A stretch of 64,000 nt of DNA from Bacteriovoracaceae bacterium UBA6153 (GCA_002428265.1 DIUR01000003.1:1-64000), one strand, 5' to 3'; positions 45,733-54,027 are shown, numbered from the stretch's first letter. Notes: generated from the sequence alone by a model not told the origin. Program-made: numbers and translations.

Positions 45733-45947
45733 TGAAGCATATTTTCATTGGGATAATTAGATTTTATCGTTATTTTATTTCACCACTTTTAGGCCCTAAG
45801 TGCCGCTTCTATCCAAGCTGCTCACAATATTCAAAAGAATGTTTCGAGAGGTTTCCCATTAAGCGCGCCCTATGGTATTCATGTCGACGTATAAGTAAAT
45901 GTCATCCCTTCTGCGATGGCGGGCATGATCCCGTCCCGGAAGAGTAA
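45732..45947 (+). CDS. yidD: Membrane protein insertion efficiency factor YidD
   Basis: A 71-residue YidD-family protein (formerly DUF37) that aids YidC-dependent insertion. It has the conserved FYRYFISPLLGPKCRFYPSC core, then CSQYSKECFERFP and a C-terminal GGHDPVPEE. It overlaps rnpA by one base (TAATG) and precedes yidC by 20 bases, the standard gene order. Confidence 0.95.
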   Translation: MKHIFIGIIRFYRYFISPLLGPKCRFYPSCSQYSKECFERFPIKRALWYSCRRISKCHPFCDGGHDPVPEE

Positions 45948-45967
45948 GTTTTTTTGGAGTTATTTTC

Positions 45968-47449
45968 ATGTTTAATACAGATCAAAAACGCGCTTTCGTA
46001 GCAGTTCTTTTATCAGGTCTTGTTCTCTTCGGATGGCAGTATTATTTTGCACCGAAAACACCAGTAGCAACAACAGCTCCTGTGACAACGACTTCTACTG
46101 CGACTGATATAGCAGCTCAACCGACGACTACTTCTGGTGATACAGCTACAATGGCAGCTGGAACAAAAACTGCAGAAACAGCACCAACAACATTAACTTC
46201 ATTCACATTAAAAAATGGTCAATACGAGTTCACGATTCAAAATGACCTGACTGTAACTGATATGAAAAACCCTAATTCGGTTTTTGATTTCAAGTCACTT
46301 TCAGACTCAAAAAGCCCACTGAAACTTCAAGTTGTAACAGACTACGGGCCAATGGATTTATTCTTCCAGCTTGAGCAACAAGGGCCGAATAAGGTTGTTG
46401 GATCTAACCAAAACTACGGTGTAAATTTTGAAGCTTACATTAAAGACAATGGCCGTGTTCACTTCGCAATGAACTCAGCTAAAGCTTATAAGTATCGTTT
46501 AATTTTCGATGCAAAAGCTAAGAAATTAGACAACGGTCAAATCCGTCACTTCACAGTCTTTACAAAAGATATCAAAACAATCGAAGTCTCTGATGACAAA
46601 GAAGTTGATGGTAACGTTAACTGGATTGGAACTGATTTCAACTACCACTTATTTGCACTAGTATTCAGCAAAGAAACTCCAGCTCGTTATAAGACAACTG
46701 AAGCAGGACAAATGTATGTAGAAATTCCAAATGCATCTAAAGAATTTGCAGGGGATTTAGTATTCACAAAGAAAAACTATGATGAACTAATCGCTCTTGG
46801 CGACAACCTTCATTTATCAGTAGATTTCGGATTTTTTGCTATCTTAGCTGTGCCAACTCTAAGAGCACTTCAATTCGTTTATAAGTTTATTCCTAACTAC
46901 GGAATTGCGATTATTCTTGTTACAATTCTTATTCGTTTAATCACTTTCCCTCTTCAGTATAAATCATTTAAGAGTATGAAGAAGATGCAGGTTATCCAGC
47001 CGGAATTAACAAAAATTAAAGAAAAATATAAAGATGAACCGCAAAAAATGCAGAAAGAAACTATGGATCTATTCAAGAAAGCTGGAGCTAATCCGCTGTC
47101 CGGATGTCTTCCATTACTTCTTCAAATGCCATTTTTCTTTGCGATTTATAAAGTTCTTTATAGCTCAGTAGAACTTGTTGGTGCTCCATTCTACGGATGG
47201 ATTCACGACCTTTCTATTCACGATCCATTCTACATTTTACCAGTTTTAATGGCAGCAGCGATGTTTGCTCAACAGAAGATGACTCCGACAACAACAATGG
47301 ATCCAACTCAAGCGAAGATCATGATGTTTATGCCAATCATTTTCGCTTTCATTATGAAGAGCTTACCAGCAGGGCTTGTTCTTTATATTTTAGTATCGAC
47401 TGTTGTTGGTGTTCTTCAGCAGATGATCGTTTACAAAATGGCTGACTAA
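45968..47449 (+). CDS. yidC: Membrane protein insertase YidC
   Basis: A 493-residue insertase. N-terminal membrane anchor DQKRAFVAVLLSGLVLFGWQ, then an Ala/Thr-rich linker at about residues 30-75, a periplasmic beta-supersandwich domain to about 280, and the conserved five-helix core. Core signatures include ITFPLQYKSFKSMKKMQVIQP with the hydrophilic-groove arginine in the preceding helix (ILIRLITFPL), and ANPLSGCLPLLLQMPFFFAIY. The short cytoplasmic tail ends YKMAD. It serves membrane insertion, including F0 subunit c in other bacteria. Confidence 0.96.
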   Translation: MFNTDQKRAFVAVLLSGLVLFGWQYYFAPKTPVATTAPVTTTSTATDIAAQPTTTSGDTATMAAGTKTAETAPTTLTSFTLKNGQYEFTIQNDLTVTDMKNPNSVFDFKSLSDSKSPLKLQVVTDYGPMDLFFQLEQQGPNKVVGSNQNYGVNFEAYIKDNGRVHFAMNSAKAYKYRLIFDAKAKKLDNGQIRHFTVFTKDIKTIEVSDDKEVDGNVNWIGTDFNYHLFALVFSKETPARYKTTEAGQMYVEIPNASKEFAGDLVFTKKNYDELIALGDNLHLSVDFGFFAILAVPTLRALQFVYKFIPNYGIAIILVTILIRLITFPLQYKSFKSMKKMQVIQPELTKIKEKYKDEPQKMQKETMDLFKKAGANPLSGCLPLLLQMPFFFAIYKVLYSSVELVGAPFYGWIHDLSIHDPFYILPVLMAAAMFAQQKMTPTTTMDPTQAKIMMFMPIIFAFIMKSLPAGLVLYILVSTVVGVLQQMIVYKMAD

Positions 47450-47463
47450 AAAAAATATGCCTT

Positions 47464-49122
47464 ATGAATTTTTATACAGATGAATTACCTATCGTTGCTT
47501 GCAGTACTGGAACTACTTCCAATACTGCAATTGCAGTGATCAGACTCTCTGGATTTAAAAAATTATCTGATCTTCAAAAATTCTTTTCTTTTAATCTCGA
47601 TAAAACAGAAAATCGCAAATCACATCTCACAAATATCATTTTTAACGATCAAGTTTTCGATAATGGCCTGATGGTTTTTTTTCCTGAAGGACAAAGTTAT
47701 ACAGGGGAGAATGTTTTAGAGCTTTCTGTTCATGGAAATCAGCTCAATATTCAAAGAATCCTCAATCTTTTTATTAAAGAAGGCGGACTTCGTTCAGCTC
47801 ATCCTGGTGAGTTCACTTATAGAGCTCTAAAAAATAAAAAACTTAGCCTTTCACAAGTTGAAGGCCTAGATATGCTCTTAAATGCAAATTCAAGTTTGAT
47901 GCTATCTCAAGGTTTAGATATTTTGCAGGGTGATCTACACGCGCAATATTTAGCTTTATACGATTCTTATTTAAAACTTAAGGCCGCTGTTGAGATTTCC
48001 ATCGATTTCTCTGAAGATGTAGGCGTTGAAGAAACTCAAAAACTTTTCCAGACTTCATTTGATAAGTTTTTTAAGTTGATCAGCGCACTCAAGACTAGGA
48101 CCGAAGGAAATGTTTCGGCCCTTCTGTCGCCTGAGATTGTTTTAGTAGGGCAGACCAACGCTGGAAAAAGCTCACTTTTTAATATTTTGCTAAAACACGA
48201 CCGTTCTATTGTTTCAAATATTGCTGGGACCACTCGCGACTATGTCAGCGAGGTCATTCATCTTGATGGGACCAACTTTAAGCTGGTCGATACGGCAGGA
48301 ATTCGTGAATCAAATGACGTGATTGAAAATATCGGAATCGATAGGGCCATGGGAATTTTATCTCGTGCTTTTTATAAAATTCTCATCGTAAATCCATTTG
48401 AGACAAATGCAGAATATTTGAAAAAATTTGAAGATATTGAGTTTGATTTTTTAGTGATTTCTCACTCTGATAATGATGACTTTTCTGCGCGTGTTTCATT
48501 GGTAAATTTCAGTAAAATTAAAACAAAAATGTTAGCGAAAGCTAGCTTCAAGAATAGTGATAGTGGTTCTATAGAACCACTAGAATTATCTGGTCCTATG
48601 GGACCACTTTTGATGAATTTTGGTCCTATGGAAGGTCCGCCAGGACCGCATCCCAACTTCGAACAAAATGCCCCTATAGAACCACTTTTAGAAAATCTTG
48701 GTCCTATAGAACCACTTTCGAAAAATCTTGGTCCTATAGAACCACTTTTGGAAAAACTTGGTCCTATAGAACCACTTTTGGAAAAACTTGGTCCTATAGG
48801 ACCAAATTCACAAAACACTGGTTCTATAGAACCATTAAAAACTAGTGGTCCTATAGAACCAGTTTTAAAGACCCAAATCACTGAAAAATTCAATAAATTG
48901 ACTGCTAACAACCCAATATTGTTAGAAAGACATAGAGATGTTATAAATAAAATACACCTAGAGTCTATCAATTTCTCTAATAATATCAAAGGTATAGATG
49001 ACGTAGCCATACTGTCTTCTGAACTCAATATCCTTGGGCATAGCCTGACTGAATTGATCGGGATTGTATCTCCAGATGATGTACTTAATTCAATATTTTC
49101 CAACTTTTGCATTGGAAAGTAG
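47464..49122 (+). CDS. mnmE: tRNA modification GTPase MnmE with palindrome-derived insertion in the G domain
   Basis: A 552-residue GTPase that with MnmG makes the cmnm5/nm5 modification of wobble uridine. The N-terminal folate-binding domain starts PIVACSTGTTSNTAIAVIRL. The G domain has G1 GQTNAGKSSLFN (about residue 229), G2 GTTRDY (255) and G3 DTAGIRES (276). The G4 position, normally NKxD, reads SHSD (about 333), and no clear G5 is seen. At about residues 366-465 an insertion of ten GP(I/M)xP-type units replaces or follows the end of the G domain. After it, NPILLERHRDVINK and GIDDVAILSSELNILGHSL resume the helical domain, and the protein ends FCIGK, the conserved catalytic Cys tail. Usual length is about 450-460 residues. 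Ends and frame are intact, so the gene is probably functional, perhaps with altered GTPase. Confidence 0.93.
   Translation: MNFYTDELPIVACSTGTTSNTAIAVIRLSGFKKLSDLQKFFSFNLDKTENRKSHLTNIIFNDQVFDNGLMVFFPEGQSYTGENVLELSVHGNQLNIQRILNLFIKEGGLRSAHPGEFTYRALKNKKLSLSQVEGLDMLLNANSSLMLSQGLDILQGDLHAQYLALYDSYLKLKAAVEISIDFSEDVGVEETQKLFQTSFDKFFKLISALKTRTEGNVSALLSPEIVLVGQTNAGKSSLFNILLKHDRSIVSNIAGTTRDYVSEVIHLDGTNFKLVDTAGIRESNDVIENIGIDRAMGILSRAFYKILIVNPFETNAEYLKKFEDIEFDFLVISHSDNDDFSARVSLVNFSKIKTKMLAKASFKNSDSGSIEPLELSGPMGPLLMNFGPMEGPPGPHPNFEQNAPIEPLLENLGPIEPLSKNLGPIEPLLEKLGPIEPLLEKLGPIGPNSQNTGSIEPLKTSGPIEPVLKTQITEKFNKLTANNPILLERHRDVINKIHLESINFSNNIKGIDDVAILSSELNILGHSLTELIGIVSPDDVLNSIFSNFCIGK
48561..48858. repeat. 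Ten-copy palindromic repeat array inside mnmE
   Basis: Ten copies of a palindromic core (GGTYCTATRGRACC type). The CTAT centres begin at 48569, 48596, 48626, 48674, 48704, 48734, 48764, 48794, 48824 and 48851, giving spacings of 27, 30, 48, 30, 30, 30, 30, 30 and 27, all multiples of three. Copy 1 is a perfect 22-base palindrome (48561-48582), copy 8 a perfect 18-base one (48788-48805) and copy 9 a perfect 16-base one (48819-48834). Copies 5-8 form near-identical 30-base tandem units. Each copy encodes GPIEP, GPMGP, GPIGP or SIEP, so the protein frame is preserved. Confidence 0.93.
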
Positions 49123-49162
49123 TAATTTCTCTTCAAATAGATTATTAAAAAGCACACAGAAA

Positions 49163-49178
49163 TGTTCTACGTGGAACA
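49163..49178. promoter_or_regulatory. parS-like ParB binding site 1
   Basis: TGTTCTACGTGGAACA differs by one base from the symmetrical parS form TGTTCCACGTGGAACA. It lies in the mnmE-mnmG gap, about 2.5 kb before parA and about 6 kb from oriC. The same non-consensus T recurs at site 2 (51629-51644). Confidence 0.8.
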
Positions 49179-49185
49179 AAAAATT

Positions 49186-51039
49186 ATGAACAAAAGTTTC
49201 GACATTCTTATTATTGGTGGCGGTCACGCTGGAAGTGAAGCCGCATGGATTTCATCCCAGTTCGATTTACGAGTCGGACTTGTTTCTGGTCCAGGCGCAA
49301 GTCTTGCGTCGACTCCATGTAATCCGGCAATCGGTGGAGTAGGGAAAGGACAAGTGGTTCGAGAGATCGATGCACTTGGCGGACTCATGGGAATCGTTGC
49401 CGACAAAGCAGGGATTCAGTACAGAACATTAAATGAGTCAAAAGGTTTCGCTGTTCAATCCACAAGAGTTCAAGTCGACAAAGAACTTTATACAAAATAT
49501 GCAGAAGAGCTTTTAAACACAAGAGACAATCTAGAAATTGTTCGCGCGATGGTTAAGGCCGTTGTTCGCACCGATGGAAAATTCATTGTTACGACTGAAG
49601 ACGGAATTGTCCTTGAAGCTTCAAAAGTTATCATCACCACAGGAACTTTCCTTGGAGGAAAACTTCATACGGGCGAAGAACAAACTGCGGGCGGAAGAGT
49701 AGAGTGTAAAGAGTCTGTTGGATTGAATGATTTATTCTCAGAGATTAAAACTCTTCCAAATAGATTCAAAACGGGAACTCCACCTAGAATTGATAGAAAA
49801 ACTATTAATTATTCCGTGATGGACCCTCAAGAAAGTGATTCGGGCACAAGAAACTTCCATACTTTGAATGAATCCTTCGATAGAAATTCAAAACAAGTTG
49901 CTTGCTACTTAACAAGAACAAATTCTGAAACTCTATCGATAATTAGAGCGAACAAAGAGAGATCTCCCATTTTCAACGGACAAATTAAAGGTGTTGGACC
50001 AAGATATTGTCCTTCCATTGAAGATAAAGCCTTCAGATATACAGATAAAGATGTCCATCATGTCTTCGTTGAGCCAGAAGGATTAGACCTAGAGACTATT
50101 TATCCTAACGGAGTTTCAACTTCTCTTCCAAAAGATGTGCAAGAAAGCTTTATTCAGACAATTTCAGGAATGGAAAACGCAAAAATACTCGTTCATGGAT
50201 ACGCAGTTGAGTACGATGTTGTCGACACATCTCAATTATCTCGAGTTATGGAATACAAAGAAATCCCAGGATTGTTCTTTGCGGGACAAGTTTGCGGTAC
50301 ATCTGGGTATGAAGAAGCAGCAGGGCAGGGAATTATCGCTGGAATTAATGCTTCTTTAGCATTTTTAGGAAAAGAATCGCTCATTTTAGATAGAAATGAC
50401 TCTTATATTGGAGTTATGATCGAAGATTTAGTCTCAAACAAAAGAGATGAGCCTTATAGACTCTTTACTGCGAGATCGGAAAACCGTCTTTACGTAAGAG
50501 AAGATAATACAATTCAAAGAATGAATAAGTATAGAAAGCACCTTAGATTATCTAAAAAGCTAGATTTTTTCCAAGAAAGTATCTTAGATGAGATAGAAAT
50601 CCTGGAAAAACTCATTGATTCGACCATGTACTACTCAAATATCGATAATAAAGAATATTTTCTTTCAAAAGAATACGGAACACTTGAGAGCAACATAAGC
50701 TTAAAAGAGCTTCTTCGTCGTCCGAATCTAAATCCAGTAAAAGTTCTCGAAGCAGAATCTTTAAGAATGGGAGCGAGTTTTCACTCTGACGTTATTAGAA
50801 CTGTGGCCGTTGCTGCAAAATACGAAGGCTATATCGATAGAGCGGTGATCGAAAGTGAAAAGATAAATAGAATGAGCAAGAAGAAGATTGACTGGTCAGT
50901 ATTGGCCGATTCAAAAAATATTTCTTTTGAATGTAAACTCAGAATTAAGACCATTAGACCGGAAACTTTCGGTCAATTACAAAGAATTGAAGGAATCAGA
51001 CCCGCTACCCTAGCATACGTGGCCGGAAACCTGGTTTAA
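49186..51039 (+). CDS. mnmG: tRNA uridine-5-carboxymethylaminomethyl modification enzyme MnmG
   Basis: A 617-residue FAD enzyme and partner of MnmE. It has the N-terminal dinucleotide motif DILIIGGGHAGSEAAW, then ATP/FAD-region PCNPAIGGVGKGQVVREIDALGG, the G-T-F-L-G-G-K-L-H-T segment, FKTGTPPRI and the second FAD signature GLFFAGQVCGTSGYEEAAGQG. I chose ATG 49186. An in-frame ATG at 49162 would add MFYVEQKI but overlaps the parS site and has no ribosome-binding site; GGAA at 49173 suits 49186. The C-terminal helical domain is complete. Confidence 0.96.
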   Translation: MNKSFDILIIGGGHAGSEAAWISSQFDLRVGLVSGPGASLASTPCNPAIGGVGKGQVVREIDALGGLMGIVADKAGIQYRTLNESKGFAVQSTRVQVDKELYTKYAEELLNTRDNLEIVRAMVKAVVRTDGKFIVTTEDGIVLEASKVIITTGTFLGGKLHTGEEQTAGGRVECKESVGLNDLFSEIKTLPNRFKTGTPPRIDRKTINYSVMDPQESDSGTRNFHTLNESFDRNSKQVACYLTRTNSETLSIIRANKERSPIFNGQIKGVGPRYCPSIEDKAFRYTDKDVHHVFVEPEGLDLETIYPNGVSTSLPKDVQESFIQTISGMENAKILVHGYAVEYDVVDTSQLSRVMEYKEIPGLFFAGQVCGTSGYEEAAGQGIIAGINASLAFLGKESLILDRNDSYIGVMIEDLVSNKRDEPYRLFTARSENRLYVREDNTIQRMNKYRKHLRLSKKLDFFQESILDEIEILEKLIDSTMYYSNIDNKEYFLSKEYGTLESNISLKELLRRPNLNPVKVLEAESLRMGASFHSDVIRTVAVAAKYEGYIDRAVIESEKINRMSKKKIDWSVLADSKNISFECKLRIKTIRPETFGQLQRIEGIRPATLAYVAGNLV

Positions 51040-51047
51040 GGAAAAAA

Positions 51048-51686
51048 ATGAAAGAATTTGCTAAAAAGTACCTCGATTTGCTAACTGGTGAATTTGCCGG
51101 CATCAATTTAACAAGAATCACTTCTCCCGAAGAGTTTTATCAAAAACAAATCCTCGACTCAGTAATGCCCGAGACAGAGAGCAAGGTTTTTAAAAATTGT
51201 CTGGAAAAAACAAAGCTGATGGTAGATGTCGGCTTCGGCGGTGGATTTCCCATCCTGCCCTTGGCCTTCACGAATCCTGATAAAAAATTTATTGGATTTG
51301 AGGCCCGTGCAAAAAAAGCCCAGGTCGTTCAAAAGATAGCAGCAGCCCTTGGTCTAGCAAACGCAAAGCTAATGCATCAAAGATTAGAGACTGTGGATTT
51401 TGATGTCGACACTATAATTACCTTTAAAGGGGTAGGAAAAGTCGGGGATTATCTTCCAATGATCCGCACAAATAAAACGGTCTACGTCTTCTTCTATAAA
51501 GGACCAAACTTTTATGAGCTTGAAGATATCGAAGATATGATCGAGACGAATTGGGAATTGATTGAAGAAAAATCATACGATGTTCCAGGAACAGAAGGAC
51601 GCGTCTTGTTAGGATTTAAGAATAGAAAAGTTCTACGTGGAACAATGGTCACGGAAAAAATTATTAAATTTTCTTCGCTACTTTAG
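51048..51686 (+). CDS. rsmG: 16S rRNA m7G527 methyltransferase RsmG
   Basis: A 212-residue class I methyltransferase. The N-terminal GINLTRITSPEEFYQKQILDS and SAM-binding VDVGFGGGFPILPLAF match the RsmG/GidB family. The usual SRAVA segment is replaced by TFKGVGKVGDYLP, so it is a divergent member. It starts 9 bases after mnmG, and the second parS-like site lies inside its last codons. Identity is supported by the mnmG-rsmG-parA-parB order. Confidence 0.9.
   Translation: MKEFAKKYLDLLTGEFAGINLTRITSPEEFYQKQILDSVMPETESKVFKNCLEKTKLMVDVGFGGGFPILPLAFTNPDKKFIGFEARAKKAQVVQKIAAALGLANAKLMHQRLETVDFDVDTIITFKGVGKVGDYLPMIRTNKTVYVFFYKGPNFYELEDIEDMIETNWELIEEKSYDVPGTEGRVLLGFKNRKVLRGTMVTEKIIKFSSLL
51629..51644. 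promoter_or_regulatory. parS-like ParB binding site 2
   Basis: AGTTCTACGTGGAACA shares a 15-base core with site 1 and lies within the 3' end of rsmG, about 110 bases before parA. ParB bound here could spread over the parAB promoter. Confidence 0.75.
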
Positions 51687-51687
51687 A

Positions 51688-51717
51688 TTGTACATCAAAT
51701 GTAAAAAAAGATATTAT
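51688..51717 (+). promoter_or_regulatory. Possible parAB promoter
   Basis: TTGTAC (51688-51693), an 18-base spacer and TATTAT (51712-51717) lie in the 65-base rsmG-parA gap. A GGGG ribosome-binding site follows before the parA ATG. Confidence 0.45.
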
Positions 51718-51751
51718 TTGCTCTCATAATAGTCAAAAAGGGGATACTTAA

Positions 51752-52639
51752 ATGGCTAAAATTATTGCGATGATGAACCAGAAAGGGGGAGTTGGAAAAA
51801 CCACTTCTTCAGTTAATCTTGCAGCGTGTCTAGCAGTAGCCGAGAAAAGAACTCTACTAATTGATCTCGATCCACAAGGAAACGGAAGCCTTAGTATTGG
51901 TCTAGCTAAAGATACATTTGCAGCGAAAAATATTTACCACGCTCTTATCGGTCAAATTGATTTGAAAGAAGCGATCTACGAAAGTGAATTACCATTTTTT
52001 CACATCTGCCCGAGTGATAACAATCTTTCAGGTGCAGAAATTGAACTAGTGAGTTTGTTTGCTCGCGAATCAAAATTAAAAAATGCATTCAAGTCTGTTG
52101 ATGCTGACTACGATTATATTATTATCGATTGTCCTCCATCGTTAGGTCTATTAACAGTGAACGCACTAAACGCTGCTCACTCTTATATCGTTCCAATGCA
52201 AACAGAATATTTAGCAATGGAAGGTCTGGCCCAACTTTTAAATACAGTTCGTCTTATCAGAACATCACTCAATCCTTCATTGGAGCTAGATGGAATTCTT
52301 CTGACTATGTACGATTCAAGATCAGGTCTACATAAGCAAGTTGCTACTGAGATCAAAACGCATTTTGGAGATACTGTATTCAATACAATTATTCCAAGAA
52401 ACGTAAAACTTGCTGAGTGTCCATCATTCGGAAAACCAATTATTCTTTACGATATCGAATCAAAAGGCAGTGAAGCCTATTTAGCATTGGCGAAGGAAAT
52501 TATTCTTAAAGAGCGTTTCAAAGGAAATGCGCCTGTAAAAGAAAGTGCCAAAGACGTAGTAGTGGAAGATGAATTGATGAGTGCCATTCCAGACTTATCA
52601 AAAATCAATCCAGAAGAACCACCAGTTTTTGAGCGCTAG
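51752..52639 (+). CDS. parA: Chromosome partitioning ATPase ParA (Soj)
   Basis: A 295-residue deviant Walker ATPase. The P loop is MNQKGGVGKTTSSVNLA (about residues 8-24), followed by LLIDLDPQGNGSLSIGL and DYIIIDCPPSLGLLTVNAL. It lacks an N-terminal helix-turn-helix, so it is chromosomal Soj type (class Ib-like). The C-terminus has an extra tail of about 35 residues (from KGNAPVKESAKD) beyond the usual end. It acts with ParB and the two parS sites in origin segregation. Confidence 0.97.
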   Translation: MAKIIAMMNQKGGVGKTTSSVNLAACLAVAEKRTLLIDLDPQGNGSLSIGLAKDTFAAKNIYHALIGQIDLKEAIYESELPFFHICPSDNNLSGAEIELVSLFARESKLKNAFKSVDADYDYIIIDCPPSLGLLTVNALNAAHSYIVPMQTEYLAMEGLAQLLNTVRLIRTSLNPSLELDGILLTMYDSRSGLHKQVATEIKTHFGDTVFNTIIPRNVKLAECPSFGKPIILYDIESKGSEAYLALAKEIILKERFKGNAPVKESAKDVVVEDELMSAIPDLSKINPEEPPVFER

Positions 52640-52656
52640 GCTCTAAGGAATTTGTT

Positions 52657-53598
52657 ATGGCTAAAAAAATTGCACTAGGAAAAGGAATCGCATCTCTTCT
52701 TCACGACGCTACACCAGCAGCTGTTGTGAATCAGACATATAATAATCACTACGGACAAGAGGACCAGGTTCCCGCTGCTCCAGTAGAAAAAGAAATTGAA
52801 ATCCGTTACGAGAACACTCCGCTTCTAGTAAACGTTGGTTCAATTAAAACAAATCCAAATCAGCCGAGAAAAATTTTCAAAGAAAAAGATCTTGATGAAT
52901 TGGCAGAGTCAATCAGAGAAAACGGAATCATTCAGCCGCTAACTGTCGCTGAATTAGAAAATGGCCAGTATGAACTAATCGCTGGAGAGAGAAGACTTCG
53001 CGCTTCGAAAAAAATTGGATTAGAACAAGTTCCTGTTGTCGTTAAAAGAGCGACTGATCGTGAAAAAATGATCATGTCTATTATCGAGAACGTTCAACGT
53101 GCAGATTTAAACTGTGTTGAAGAGGCCCTAGCTTACCATCAGTTGATGAATGAATATAAATTAACTCAAGAAGATGTTGCAAAAAAACTTGGTAAAGAAA
53201 GATCGAGTGTTGCAAATTATCTGAGAGTACTTAACCTTCCTCGTCCAGTAATTGATCTTCTTCAAAAAGAAGTTTTATCGTTCGGACACGCGAAAATTCT
53301 AGCTGCTGTTAAAGAGCGTGAGGATGCCACTAGGCTTGCTAACGAAGCTGCTGCTAAGTCTTGGTCGGTTAGAGAATTAGAACAGGCCATAAAGGCTAAA
53401 AAGCCTGCTAAAGAGAAAGCGGGAAGAACAAACCCATTTTTCGAAGAAAAACTTGATCAATTTAGAAAGACTCTTGAGCAGAAAACAGGTTACCACTTCA
53501 ATTTATCGAGTGGAAAAAATGGATCTGGCTCTATAGCGCTTAAATTTAGCAATGAGGCAGAATTTAACGATATATATGAATTCCTTCTTTCGAAATAG
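52657..53598 (+). CDS. parB: Chromosome partitioning protein ParB (Spo0J)
   Basis: A 313-residue CTPase clamp. N-terminal KKIALGKGIASLLHD is the usual ParA-interacting start. VNVGSIKTNPNQPRKIF opens the CTP-binding domain, with the ELIAGERRLRASKKIGL motif (box II) near residue 110. The helix-turn-helix YKLTQEDVAKKLGKERSSVANYL that recognises parS follows. A C-terminal dimerisation domain ends the protein. It begins 17 bases after parA and is followed by an intrinsic terminator. Confidence 0.97.
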   Translation: MAKKIALGKGIASLLHDATPAAVVNQTYNNHYGQEDQVPAAPVEKEIEIRYENTPLLVNVGSIKTNPNQPRKIFKEKDLDELAESIRENGIIQPLTVAELENGQYELIAGERRLRASKKIGLEQVPVVVKRATDREKMIMSIIENVQRADLNCVEEALAYHQLMNEYKLTQEDVAKKLGKERSSVANYLRVLNLPRPVIDLLQKEVLSFGHAKILAAVKEREDATRLANEAAAKSWSVRELEQAIKAKKPAKEKAGRTNPFFEEKLDQFRKTLEQKTGYHFNLSSGKNGSGSIALKFSNEAEFNDIYEFLLSK

Positions 53599-53630
53599 AA
53601 TGGATTAAGAGAACATAAATTAATATGCAA

Positions 53631-53658
53631 AAAAGGTGGTCCTATGGGACCACTTTTT
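53631..53658 (+). terminator. Intrinsic terminator after parB, sharing the mnmE palindrome core
   Basis: AAAAGGTGGTCC (53631-53642) pairs with GGACCACTTTTT (53647-53658), with a TATG loop and one G-U pair. The 18-base core GTGGTCCTATGGGACCAC is the same sequence type as the repeats inside mnmE; copy 2 there (48591-48606) shares the TGGTCCTATGGGACCA core exactly. Confidence 0.85.
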
Positions 53659-53676
53659 GTTTCAAGGATAGAAGTT

Positions 53677-54027
53677 ATGGAAAGACGCCGCGGAGAAGTT
53701 TCAGCGATTATTGAAGAGGGTTGTAAGTTTGAAGGAAATCTTTCTTTCAATGGCACCGCAAGAATTGCAGGAATTGTTAATGGCTCAGTTTTTTCTAACG
53801 ACACAGTGGTCATATCTGAAGGCGCCATCATTAACGCAGACATCAACGCCAACATCATCATCATCGCAGGCTCAGTAAAGGGAAATATTAAAGCGAGCTC
53901 TCGAGTTGAAATCCTAAAGCCAGCACGTTTCGAAGGAATTATTACAACGCCGAGTTTAATTGTAGAGGAAGGCGTTATATTCCACGGGACAACTAAAATG
54001 CGCGACAAGAAAAATACACAAACGTAG
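53677..54027 (+). CDS. Bactofilin
   Basis: A 116-residue bactofilin (polymer-forming cytoskeletal protein). It is almost wholly a right-handed beta-helix core, seen as repeated short strands with regularly spaced I and V (GNLSFNGTARIAGIVNGSVFSNDTV, read in parts; then IINADINANIIIIAGSVKGNIKAS). Short polar ends flank the core. I chose ATG 53677 with AAGGA nine bases upstream; an ATG at 53644 lies within the terminator palindrome and is rejected. Position straight after parAB is suggestive: in Myxococcus, bactofilins position ParABS components. Confidence 0.9.
   Translation: MERRRGEVSAIIEEGCKFEGNLSFNGTARIAGIVNGSVFSNDTVVISEGAIINADINANIIIIAGSVKGNIKASSRVEILKPARFEGIITTPSLIVEEGVIFHGTTKMRDKKNTQT

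Noticed and set aside
48690..48810. CRISPR-like 30-base repeats
   Set aside because: The units are directly tandem with no unique spacers, lie inside a coding frame and have no cas genes nearby.
48462..49157. 231-codon open frame on the minus strand opposite mnmE, rich in SIGP repeats
   Set aside because: It is the antisense reading of the palindromic array. Palindromes with a three-base multiple period keep both strands open. There is no ribosome site or family match, and mnmE is clearly the coding strand.
49162..49185. Upstream ATG for mnmG (MFYVEQKI)
   Set aside because: It lies on the parS-like site and lacks a ribosome site. Kept only as an alternative because E. coli MnmG also begins MFY.
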